From NCBI RefSeq assembly GCF_036785885.1, contig NC_092310.1:8060001-8124000 (forward strand): a stretch of 64,000 nucleotides of DNA, in the 5' to 3' direction. This document shows, one piece after another, positions 37,501-48,300 of the stretch. The notes beneath the pieces are model-generated. The model saw only the letters and a program-made list of their open reading frames with translations, did no database searches and had not been told where the DNA came from. The position numbers were made by a program, and so were the translations under genes. Source of the stretch: Coffea arabica (lineage: Eukaryota > Streptophyta > Magnoliopsida > Gentianales > Rubiaceae). Within the stretch, counting starts at the first letter, position 1. Every line of letters begins with the position of its first letter.

Positions 37501-38542
37501 CATCTCCGGAATCTTCATTAACTCTTCATTCTGGGAGTGAGAAACCATGTGGGGAATCACGTTTAGTGTATCCCAAGATCCTGACGAAGTTTTCGCCTAA
37601 AATAACATTTTAAAATACTCAACCGCCTCCGCTGCAATCCGATCATCTTCTGTCATCCAATTCCCAGTTGCACCTTTGATCCAATGAATCACCGCCTTTG
37701 CCCTACGATCCGCAACGACATAATGGAAATATTTTGAATTTTTATCCCCCTCTCGAATCCATTTAACCCTCGCCTTTTGCCTCCAATATCCTTCATCTAC
37801 CATGAGTGAGTTCCGTAGAACCGCCCGAACTTCTTGAAGTGCAATTAAGTTTGGCTCCGAGGGGTCATTAACAAAAAGACCCTCCAACCTTAGCACCTCC
37901 CCACCTGCCTTTCTCACCCTCTCAAAAATATCTCCAAACACCTCTCTTGACCACAATTGCGCTTGTCGTTTTACCTCCCGCAATTTGGCCGCCAGTCTCT
38001 GCAAGGGAGGACCTGAAAACGATCCACCCCAACATCGTCCAATAACAACCAATAGCTCCAAGTTAGACATCCACACATTCAGGAATCGAAAGGATCTTGG
38101 CTTATTATCTAGCCTAGACCGTGCCGTCAATAACAAGGGAGCGTGATCCGAGGGATCCCGCCCCAAATGTTGCACCTCAAAATTATACTCTAAACTCAAC
38201 GCATGTTGGTTGTACAACATTCTGTCTAGTCTCTTCCAGATACGCGCACTTCCCCCTCTATTATTACACCATGTGAATTTTGACCCTGAAAACCCAGCAT
38301 CTCGTAATCTAGTCGTAGCCATGAAACAGATAAAATCAAAACCCTCCCCTAGGCGAAAAGGTAAATCACCTTGCTTTTCCTCCTCACTGACTATGACATT
38401 GAAATCCCCAACCAGGAACCATGGTGCATCCCCCGGGTTATCGAGCAATAGTGAAGACCAAAGCGATCTTCTTTCCTACTCATTACACTTTGCATGCACA
38501 AACGAAAAAATCATGGGGCCGAATACCATTTGCGAATGTAAC
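34565..38542 (-). mobile_element. 5'-truncated L1-type LINE (LINE 1)
   Basis: A 13-bp target duplication, GTTCATGCTTTAT, lies at 34552-34564 and 38543-38555. The 3' tail is A-rich on the minus strand, directly next to the left copy. The element begins inside the endonuclease domain, so ORF1 and the start of ORF2 are missing, as expected when target-primed reverse transcription stops early. Confidence 0.95.
34685..38510 (-). pseudogene. LINE 1 ORF2: endonuclease - reverse transcriptase - zinc-binding - RNase H
   Basis: Domains follow one another on the minus strand. The endonuclease C-terminal half is at 38448-37597 (FLVGDFNVI, ARIWKRLDR, DPSDHAPLL). Reverse transcriptase is at 37560-36337, with KSAAGPDGF, FRPISLCN, GFVKGRQI, KIDMAKAYDRV, QGDPLSPALF and the catalytic YADD near 36745. 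The zf-RVT region is at 35893-35477. RNase H is at 35473-34685, with its acidic residues visible in LNADSCSNG, LQAEMKAL, LESDSLV and RPADRLAN. At least five stops or frameshifts, near 37597, 37355, 36950, 36340-36160 and 35475, break the frame, so it is inactive. The catalytic residues that remain are intact, which suggests moderate age. Confidence 0.93.
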
Positions 38543-38555
38543 GTTCATGCTTTAT

Positions 38556-40852
38556 AACTTGTCTTGAGAGATCGAGATTGAGTGACATGCAAGCAAGAAT
38601 TAAGGAGCAATCAATACAGAGACTAGAGCACTAAAAATTGAGAAAATTTTCTTACTTATTTTCTAATATTGTATTTGCTACTTGAATTCTTGGGTTTATT
38701 AATGGCTATATTGAACTAATTTGTTTCAAGGGTTAGAATTTTGTGAAGGAGTATTGGTTATTTATTTTAGTTAAATTTCTGACTTTTTCCTTGATTTATC
38801 TATCTTGTTTTAATTATATGTTTATACTTGATCACCATAAACATGTTCTTAGGGTTCATATTGCTTATCTTATAAAATGACAGGCATATAATGCTCTTGG
38901 TTCTTAAATAGGTATAATTGATTTTGATCACATCCATAATTCATTGTAATAGTTTTCTTGGATAGGAATAATTGACTTTAATTGCATCTCTGATTAATCG
39001 TAATAGATTTCTTGAATACCAGATAGTAAAAATTAAGGAAAAAAGGCAATAAATTCGGGTGAAAATCTCTATATAATGCAACATGAAATTTCAAGCCAAG
39101 CTAAAGTCCAATGGTATGTAATTGAACTCGATATTTTGACAAGCTAAGCTTTACATGAACATATGTCTTAAATTTCAAACCAAACTCGATCAATTTCTTT
39201 CAAAAAATTATCAAACACAAGTCGAGTTCAAACATTCTTTTTAATTTTCAAATCAATCCTGAACATACCTCTGTCCGCTGAGGCTTGTTTTCAGTCCTAT
39301 TGATGCCAAAATTACACTTTGCTCTAATAAATGAACAAATTGCATTGCATTTCATCATTAATAAATAATATAAAAAATGCTTGTAGTTACAAAAATGAAA
39401 GATTCCTGTACTTTTTTTATTTACCAAAGAAAGAAGAACAAATTTTATTTACAAAATCCAAGTTTAGAAAGTATTTCAAACATGAAACAAAATATAATAA
39501 ATTTGTACTATGAGTTTCAAAACGTATCTTGAGTTTTTGTTTTAGATACAAGTAAATTAAACCTTAAGAGCATGTTTTAAATATGTGTATATCAGTATTG
39601 ACTAAAAAAACTTTAATACAAAATATAATACGAAATGGAGTATCAAGGTAGACAAAGAGTTTTATGTTGGGAATTATTTATTCAAATTGCAATAAAGATT
39701 AAATTTAATGCAATCTACTACCAATTTATGATCTTTTGTGTTTTTGTTGGTTCTTGTGAGTGCCTTTTTTTTTTACCATCATAGTTTTTTCAATAAGAAA
39801 TTATGTAGGTTTTCAATTTTATAGCGGTTATCTCTATGGGATTATATTGATTGAAGTTTATTATCCAATTCAATTTTTTCCATTAATTTATTTTAAAGAT
39901 AATTCAATGGGGATCCATGAATTTAGTACTTAGTCCATATATACTTGGAGAGGAAAAGATATTGGAGTAAAAGAATTTAATTGAGATTGAAGTTCTAGTC
40001 AATTATATCAACAAAATTGTTTCATTACTTGAATAAGGAAGGAAAATGGGATAATGGGAGAAAGGAAAATCACATGATAGGAGATTGGGAGTTCATGTTA
40101 AAATGGACTTGGGGTGTGCAATGCGTGTACAATGATTCATTAAGTTTTTAGAAAGTTGTGATTATATATGTGAGCGTGTGTCTAGTATATAATTTTATTG
40201 AACAAGGATATTTGAACTATTTTATGTTTTAGTGTAGATGAATCATTTTTTAATTCTGTGTGCACAAGATTATTTTAAGTGAAAAGAATAGGTGATTTTA
40301 TAGCTTATCAACTAATGTAGGTGTCATGAATGTGAGACACTCCAAAAAAAACAAAGAAAGAAAGAATCAATAGATGCTGACATGAATCTCATCCAACATC
40401 TAGATCATAAATTTGTGATGAAAATTTTTACCAAAAAAAATAATAAATAGATAAAAATTTTAAACACTAAGTCTTTCTTTTTGGGGGGGGGAGGGGGTTC
40501 AACTGGAGGCCTAACTACCAATTAATAATAGCACAATCAAGGAAACATTCATAAAATTTGTTGATAATAGAGGCTTAGGAAATAAAGCGCCCCAAATTGC
40601 AAATTCAAATTCTAGGAGATCAACGCAAGAATTGCCTTTTCTCCAGTATTGAGAACGCTTGCATTGCCAATTACTACTTAGAAGTTCCCAATTTTCTAAC
40701 ATCAGGTTGAAAACTTATGATGAGCATCTGCATAATTGACAAGTTGAATGTTTATGTGAGTGCCCGACACAACTTCAATATGTTGAAATAGAATTTTTAG
40801 TGAGTCAAATCAAACTAAATACTTAGCGTTGAAACTTTGTTCATATAATATT
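38556..40852. other. Intergenic region, no gene seen
   Basis: AT-rich. A G run (GGGGGGGGGAGGGGG) lies near 40485-40499. No coding or mobile-element signature is recognised. Confidence 0.5.
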
Positions 40853-41084
40853 GGGCAAAAAACTCCAACGGCCATTAAACTATTGTCAGGATCATGTTTT
40901 GGCCATCGAACTATTTTTCGTCAATAATTGGCCACTGAACAACTTAATCAATAAATTCGTGGCCATTTCGTTGATAATGACTCTTAATTTCTAAAATTAG
41001 CAAGACACGTGGCAAAGGACAAGGACAATTTTGTAGCCTTCTCAATCTTAATCACTCTATCATCGCCACCCTCATTTTCCATGT

Positions 41085-41793
41085 GCAAAAAACAATCTAA
41101 CACTAAAACAGAAGCCTCCCTCACCGGAATCATGGGGGAATCCTTAGTATAAGCTTTACTCCCTTGCAAAAAAAAAAAAAAAAAAATCTCCCAGAGCATT
41201 CCAGAACCAATTTTGCTGGATTAGGCAAGAGTTCCAATGCTTTTGGAACTTCTTCTCGGAGTTTATCCGGTTCTCCAATATTAGTTACCATGTATTTCTG
41301 AAGCCCTCTGCTAGACATTAATGTACAAAGGCTTTCCAGCTCTGATTGACATGATTTCCCATTTCCTTTTTCTTTTTCTTTTTCTTTTACTGGAGAAGGG
41401 CTTGATGGTGGTCGGGTAGAGGTGGGCGGAGGGAGGGGAATAATGGGTAAAATTTCACGGGGTAGGGAGGAAAGATTATTTTTGGAGGGATAATTGGGAA
41501 TCAAGAGTGGAATTAATGGAATCGAGGTGAGCTTGGAGGTCGTAATAGCAACTGTTGAAGGCTTCAAGGGCAGCGGACAGGTCGCGGAGATAGGTGATTG
41601 AACTGAGAAAAGATGGGGCTAACGGAGGATATGACGAGGTTTGTGATGGTCGAGATGGGAGAGAAGTGATGGAGGTGGGTTGTGGCTCTTGGTTGATAGG
41701 GGTGCCAGTTTCTGGTTGCGGAGGTGATGGATTGGGATCATGTTCAACCTTGATAGGAAGAAGAATAGGTTCCGTTACAGCCGGCTGCGCCAT
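41085..41793 (-). pseudogene. Captured 5' part of a FRIGIDA (FRI) homologue
   Basis: From an ATG at 41793 (MAQPAVTEPILL) a proline-rich leader runs into a coiled-coil-like segment, LSAALEAFNSCYYDLQAHL and SINSTLDSQLS. This corresponds to the FRI segment before the FRIGIDA domain. After a frameshift near 41480 come a proline-rich linker, ESLCTLMSSRGLQKYM, PKALELLPNPAKLVLEC and, after an expanded T run (41168-41187, minus strand), QGSKAYTKDSPMIPVREASV and LVLDCFLHM. FRIGIDA proteins are nuclear scaffold factors that promote FLC-type repressor expression and delay flowering. Here roughly the first third is present; the rest is cut off by the repeat arm. The fragment is non-functional as FRI. It could still give antisense or small RNA if transcribed. 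Confidence 0.88.
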
Positions 41794-41859
41794 GGGAACG
41801 ATGGTTGATGGCTGTTCGCGAGAGTACAAGGATTTGACTGAATAAGTCGAGCATCAAAA

Positions 41860-42110
41860 AAAGAGCCAATTAGTGGGATTATACATCCCTGTTGTCTCTA
41901 TCTGCTCAGGGGTCCTCTTAATCCACTTGGGAGTCTGAGCCCAAGAGCCCTGGTTGCGCCTCAACTGGCTTAAGTACTGGGCTTTGGCTTTGATAATCCG
42001 GCGAGCGTTGTCGTCGGAAAGCTGATTCTTGGGGTTCTTGGACTTGGGTTTCAGCTTATTGACTGCACAGCGGCAGCAGAAAGTGGTGGCATTTGATCTG
42101 TAAATTGTTG
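41860..42110 (-). pseudogene. Second captured fragment in the FRIGIDA Pack-MULE, family unknown
   Basis: One frame on the minus strand is open for about 70 residues and basic: NKLKPKSKNPKNQLSDDNAR, then RIIKAKAQYLSQLRRNQG and TPKWIKRTPEQ. GC content and codon use are higher than in the flanking DNA, consistent with an exon. I do not recognise the protein. It lies upstream of the FRIGIDA fragment, in the same orientation. Confidence 0.5.
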
Positions 42111-42279
42111 GACAAAATTGTCCCTGTCCTGCTAATTTTAAAAATTAAGAGTCATTATCAACGAAAAGGCCACGAATTTACTGATTAAGTTGTTCAGTGG
42201 CTAATTATTGACAAAAAATAGTTTGATGGCCAAAACATGATCCTGACAATAGTTTAATAGCCGCTGGTGTTTTTTGCCC

Positions 42280-43586
42280 TATAATATATGAACAAAGCTT
42301 TTAATGACTCGAATCAAATTAAATATTTAGTGTTCCAACTTTATTCATATAATATATGAAAAGGATCTCGAGCTCAATTCGAATATTATATATAATCAAA
42401 CATTTTTTTAACTCAAACAAGTTGAACAAGAACCTGTGAAAAATTCAATTCATTGAAAGTTCAATATCAAAGTCCCAAATGCCATGCCAAAGTGCTTACA
42501 ATTCAATTGCCAAGCTAGATGCATACCCTGTGTTTCCAGTAAAACCCATTAGCCAATGTCGTTGATCATTTCGGAGAATGCCCCGCCACAGGCTACACCA
42601 AGCCAAGGTGTCCTAATTCCCAAAGCTGATCCATGAATGCTGAGTTTTAACCCAACCTAGTTGAGGAAATTTACACCTTAGGAGAACATCTTTCTTTCTG
42701 GTTTGGATTTCTATTTTTAGAATTTTTTTTGTAGAAAAATATGCCGATTTGATATATATGAGATAAAAAAAATAATTAAAAAATATGTTCATAGAAAATG
42801 TAAAATTTTTTCTGCTAAAAACCACAAAATTTTAACAAATTTTTAACTTTGAAGTCTGATGCCCAATCTCCTGCAAATTTTCAACTATCAGGCCCAACCA
42901 TGTAATGATGCAATTGGAGATGGGCCTAGATTCGACTTCAGGGGAATCTGAAACCTTCTTGAAGTACCGAATACTATCTAGCCCAATATCCTCTTTCAGA
43001 GGAATCTGGAATTTTCGAATCTTGTTGTGTTTTCATTTCAGCCATTTTTTTTTCGCTCGGTCCATATTCATTGGGATAAAAAAAAAAGAGAAAGAAAAAA
43101 GTCTCCATATTCACATTTTTTTTCATTGTTATTGGCACTCAATTATTCATCAATGTTCCCCTTCTTAGTACTTATATACCATGCCAATTAGGCAACAATA
43201 TCCCTATTTAATCCCCATTCAATTTTGCTATCAATTACTACATTTCAACCACTGTTTCGTTATGAGATTGTAATTGAAATTAAAATTTTAAGTATTTTGT
43301 TGATTCACACAAATAAAAAATGAAGGAGTTATGATGTAAAATACGAGTATCTATAATCTAATTAAAATTGTTTTTTTGTTAATCATTATTTATCAATGTT
43401 TTATCTAAATCCTTATTTACAACATCCATTAGGCAACAATATCCCTACACTATTATTGCTTTTCAATCACTATTTTTACTATTAAATTGCAACCAAATTG
43501 AAAGTCTAAGTATTTTTAATTTATTCAAGAAACTAAAAAATCAAAATAAGGAGATTACATTAATAAACATAGGTACACCAACAACA
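42280..43586. other. Intergenic region with local duplications
   Basis: Just right of the MULE, 42303-42358 repeats in diverged form the sequence left of it (40797-40852), so the target was a small tandem repeat. No gene is seen. Confidence 0.5.
43139..43565. repeat. Degenerate tandem duplication, about 242-bp period
   Basis: ATTATTCATCAATGTT at about 43142 and ATTATTTATCAATGTT at 43385 open two units. Both units continue with TTAGGCAACAATATCCCTA, a CAATCACT/CAACCACT block and AAGTATTTT. Confidence 0.7.
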
Positions 43587-43595
43587 TATTTGTGA

Positions 43596-44364
43596 GGGAT
43601 TACTTCAGAAACCTCCCCTGAAATTTGTCATAATATCACTCAACTCCCTTCAAGTTTTTAAAAACTCACTTATCTCCCTTGTCAATTTGACAAAACTAAA
43701 TATTCCTATTAAAGATCATAAATTAACAACATTACCCTTACTCTTAATAACTATTTAATCAAAAATCCAAAACAAAATAATATTTTGAAAGCAAAAAATG
43801 TAAATTAAAAAAATTGTTGCCTAATAATGGTCTATATTTCTTTACATTAGGATCATAGTGGGATAGCAAAGTACGTGCATAAATTAAATTTAATCAAAAT
43901 CAATCACTTAAGACGATTTTGGAGAGTAATTAACACTTAAAAATTTCGTGTACATTTAAAATTAAGGAAGTCAAGATACTTTTTGGAGAAATATGTTTTA
44001 ATTCATGGTGTAGTTTAAGTTGTATTGAAAACTAAAATAATCTCTTCATATGTGTGAATGTTTCAAGGTGTAAATTTTGCTATTTTGTTTCAATACAACT
44101 AAAATAAATAGTTTATGTCAAGCAATTTACACCTTATAAAAATTTAATCTTATCTTACTTTTTATTGTTGTTATAAATTCCATAAGTAGGATAACATAAG
44201 AGTAGTATTGGAACAAAAGTTTCATCTTTCTTATATTTCCTCCAAACTGATTAAAATGTTAGTACAAGAAATGTCAATTCAAGGGAAGTAAGTGAGATTT
44301 AAAAATTTCAGAAAAGTTGAGTGATATTATGAAAATTCTCGGGGGAGGTTTCTAAAATTATCTC
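43596..44364. mobile_element. MULE-type MITE, copy 2
   Basis: The ends GGGATTACTTCAGAAACCTC and (reverse complement) GAGATAATTTTAGAAACCTC are inverted repeats. A perfect 9-bp target duplication, TATTTGTGA, lies at 43587-43595 and 44365-44373. It is 769 bp, AT-rich and without coding content. It is the same family as the copy at 27596-28400, and its perfect duplication confirms the Mutator class for both. Confidence 0.93.
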
Positions 44365-44373
44365 TATTTGTGA

Positions 44374-44860
44374 TCCAAAGCTGGAGTGTTTTTTATGTAA
44401 TTAATTTTTTAAAATAATAATCTATTTTAACAAATCAATTTATTTACCAAATTAGATCTTGTCATTTTTCTCTAAATTTTTTTTATCATTTTTATAAATT
44501 TATTTTTAATTATTTTCTATCTCACATATATCAAGTATATTTTTTTGACAAAAAATTAAATAAAGAAAAAACAATTCGAACGGAAGTGTCGAGAAAGTTC
44601 TCCAAGCCTACGACTTTGACCACGCACAGCTGTCAGGATTTTAAAAAAAAAATAATTTCAGTAAAAGAAAAATGATTTCTATCGTACCAAAAAAATATCT
44701 ATAAATGTGGTGGTGGCCAAATTTCCTAAATTAAATAAAGAACCGACTTTGGGGCAATGCGCGTAAGGAAATTTTAGCCCGAGTCCGACAGGGATAAGAC
44801 CTCTTTTTAACCGTCCAGATAATTGATGACCGCTTAATCCTAGCCGTTCATTCTCTTCCC
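44374..44860. other. AT-rich region leading into a promoter
   Basis: I see no gene. Base composition becomes GC-richer from about 44730. A TTTGACC W-box-like core lies near 44614. Confidence 0.4.
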
Positions 44861-44925
44861 AAGCATCTATAAATATATCCCTTACCGTCGCCTTGCTTGC
44901 GTTTCGTCGTGTGGTAAGAAATCAT
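44861..44925 (+). promoter_or_regulatory. Putative Pol II promoter and first-exon start of the noncoding array
   Basis: TCTATAAATATATC at about 44867-44880 is a good TATA box. It is followed within 50 bases by a C/T-rich leader and the donor-like GTGTGGTAAG near 44912. The DNA 3' of it is strongly T-rich on the plus strand, as plant introns are. Transcription is inferred, not shown. Confidence 0.45.
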
Positions 44926-45399
44926 CTGCTTTATCTTCATCGTGGGTTTTCTTTAGATTCTTTGGTTAGGCTTTCCCTAAATGAGATTTAATTGTTGTGG
45001 TTTTTTGTCTCAGCTGAAGGTTAGGATCTTCAGTTGATGATGATCGCTGGGTTCGATCGTTGCTTCTGTGGCTGTGATGATTTGATTAATTTGAAGCTTA
45101 TTATCGTTAATTTTTTTGATGGTGACTTGTGAGAGTTAATCATGGTTTTTTTTTTTGGCGGTATTTCGAAGGATTGAACGGGAAGGATACCAGTTTTTGC
45201 ACTAGATTCGGTTTGTTTATGTGGTAATATCTGCATCATGCCAATTATCGGACAAATTTGACATCAAATTTCCTTCAAAATTAGCCCTGTTTTGGTTAAA
45301 AAATAGCCCCATTTTGGTTCTTCTTTCTGTTTTTTCTTGCTGTGCTTCTTGTAGAATGATGGATTTCGGGTGGATGGAGTGGGAAGGAACTCTCTGTTG

Positions 45400-48300
45400 G
45401 ATGGATGTGAGTGTAATCTGAATCTGGAGTTTTTATTTAATCCATATCTGTGGCTGTTGTTGTTGTTGCGATTGCTGTAAGCGGTGCTCTGGACTTTCGG
45501 TAGTTTCGGTAGGAGGATTGATGAGGAAGATTGAGTTTTTACTATTGTTGAGTTTGTTAATTAGTAATTTCTGGATCGTTTTTTGTTATCAAGATTCGTC
45601 TTTTCTTTCTCTGGTTCTTTTGATGTTCTCGTGGTGGTGTGGCAGAATCGTAGTTTTCGGTGGGGCTAAAAAAGACTTTCTGGATGCGCATATTATACTA
45701 CGACACCGGGAGTTCTTCCCTCGTCCCTTATTTTGGTTTCCTTTTTTATTTCCTGAAAAAAGTAACTGGGGAGTCAACTAGTAACTGGCCTTGTCTGTTG
45801 TATTGATTTAGGGGAGCTTGGATGCATGAGGGTCTGGTCATGTTACCCTGCTATACTGGTTTGCAAGATTCCTGAGAAGTTTTCTCTGTCCTTAATTGTT
45901 TTCAGCTGTTTGACTGGGAGTTTTCTGGCTATAGATACTGATTTGCTCTGTGAGACAGCTGTGTTCATTTTCTGATCTCCTGCATTACTTTGTGTTGTGC
46001 AATATAGGGTTTCAGTGATTCGGAGTTGTTGTGACAACTGAGCCTTCCTTCCTTGGATGGTAAACTGTTTTGGAGGGAGTTATCTTCTTACAAACAATCT
46101 TGTGCTTTTGTCACCTTTTGATATCTGCAGACCTTTTTTGCCCAGGACAAACACCATTGAAATAGCTTTCAAGCTCTTCATTCAATTTGCCTGCACCTAT
46201 TTTGCTGCTTCTCCGTCAGAGTTATCTTTGCCCATTTGTTCTCTTTAGGCTTTTGAATTTATTTTGGTTCCATGCCTTCTATATCTTTGGGAATGGTTCT
46301 CAGATGCTTAGGATCATATCAATAGGGCAAGATTGATGTAAGTATTTCTTAGCTTTTAAATTCTGGTTCTTTTGATGTGATCTTAGAATGATGGAGTTCT
46401 GTGTATGAAAGTAAAAAGAGCTTTTCCTGGATGGATGGAAGCAAAAAGAGCTCTTCTTGGATGGATGAAGGTGATAAATCGAGAGTTCTCTTCTACCAAT
46501 CAATTCTTTGTTTGTGTTCTTTGCCTAAAACTCACTGGCGTTCGTTGGTAATGGCTTAACTATTGTCTTCATTTTAGGGAAGTTTGGATCGGAGCATTCT
46601 CATCATGTTGTTACCTTGCTATTCGGGCTTAACAAGATTTTGGAGGACCTCTCTTTCCCTGCTTGTTTTCTGCTGTTTTGTTGAAGTTGATTAGGACATT
46701 TGTGTATTTGCTCTGCTTGTTCTCTAATTTTCTATATTACTAGGGCGTTGCAACTCATTGTTCCAGTGAAGTGATTCGTGATTCAAACTTGTCTTTCCAT
46801 CCTCAGAACAAGGGCTTGTAAAATTTTTTGGAGGGAGTTATTTTCTGACCGATGCTAATTGTTCTTTTGTGCTTGAGGAATTTAGGAGTTTTGACACCTT
46901 ATTTATAATATAATTTGTCTGTGCATCTTTTTGGTCTGCAGCATGTCATGCAGAGTCAACTTTCCTGATCCACTATGAATGAATAGAACGGGTTGTAACC
47001 AAGTGCATATCTTTGCTATTCAACAGTTTATTTCGGGAAAAACTGTCTATGAATGCTTTCAACCTACCCATTCCATTCACCTAAGGTTAGCATTTTTTTG
47101 GCTTTTGGATTTGATGGACTAGCTTAATCCAGGCTTTTCTTTGGGGATGGTTCTGTGCTACTCAGTATATAACAGGAAGTAGATTCCGTCATCAAACATT
47201 TTTGTATCGGTGGGGGGTTCCTGGTATCTTGCTTAGTCAGCTTGATCTGAAGAAGAGTTAAGGCTATGCATATTGGTTTGATCGAATGGTAAATTGTCGA
47301 CAGTTTTTATTTGAGGATAATTCTCATCTTTGTGCCAAGTCTTCTGATCCATTCCTTTACTGAGGGTGGTGACTGGGCCTGGGCTTTTGGATGCCATTCT
47401 TCTTAGAATTATGGGATGCGATTCTTCTTGGAATTATGTAATGGATGTGAATGTGATCCTTAATTTTGCTTTCTGCTTTATTTTTGCATTGCCCCTAGAT
47501 TTGATTGAACAAGGACTTGACGCTAATTACTATGTTTTGTTCTTGGTGATTTTTCAAGATTTGTCTTTTCTTCTTCTGGTTTTTCTGATGTTGTCTTTCA
47601 AGAATAGTGGATTTCTGGTGTGTGGAGGCTAGAAGAGCTCTTTCTTGGATGGATGTGAATAAAATCGGGAGATTTTCTTTTCAACATGGTCTTTCTTTGT
47701 TCTCTTTGTCTGAAAAAATCACTGGGGCGGTTGGTGATGGCTTCTGTCTGTTGTCTTGATTTTAGGGAAGATTGTTGCAGGAGTGTTGGTATGTTTAACA
47801 CCCTGCTAACCGGTTTTGGATAAGCTCTCTCTTTCCCTACTCTATTTTTTTTTGGCTGTTTCTTTAAAAATGATTTTCTCTACTTGTTCTCTAATTTACT
47901 ATATCATTTTGTGTCGAATCTAGGATTTTGGTGATTCAGAGGTGGCCAAAACTTAGATCTCTGTCCTCAGATCAAAGGCCAGTACATTATTATAGAGTGG
48001 TTTATCTTCTTACCTATGCGTATCATTCCTCTTTTTTTTGCTTGAGCATTTTACAGGTTTTAGTACTTTTTGATGTCTGCAGACTATTATAAATATAATC
48101 TAATTTTTTTGTAAATCTTTTCTTCCATAGTCCATTATGTTTGTAGAAATGCCTTGTGCATTATTTGTTTGGTCAGTAATTGCTCGGAAGTCTTGTGTTC
48201 CTGATCCTCGAGGAAAAGGTATCACTGCTTAATCCCAGCAATTAATGGTTGGACACCTTCCGACCTGCCCATTGAATTCACATGCACCCATTTTGCTGCT

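Larger units (their letters stand above)
40853..42279. mobile_element. Pack-MULE carrying a FRIGIDA fragment
   Basis: Terminal inverted repeats of about 170 bp start GGGCAAAAAACTCCAACGGC on the left and, in reverse complement, GGGCAAAAAACACCAGCGGC on the right. They share ATTGTCAGGATCATGTTTTG and AAGAGTCATTATCAACGAA-type sequence. The flanking 9-mers TATAATATT (40844-40852) and TATAATATA (42280-42288) match at eight positions. There is no transposase. The interior holds part of a FRIGIDA-like gene and a second unidentified piece, both on the minus strand. Confidence 0.92.

Noticed and set aside
45030-45090. Possible C/D-box snoRNA (TGATGATGA motifs)
   Set aside because: No matching D box with terminal stem at a suitable distance, and the motif is not repeated in each array unit.
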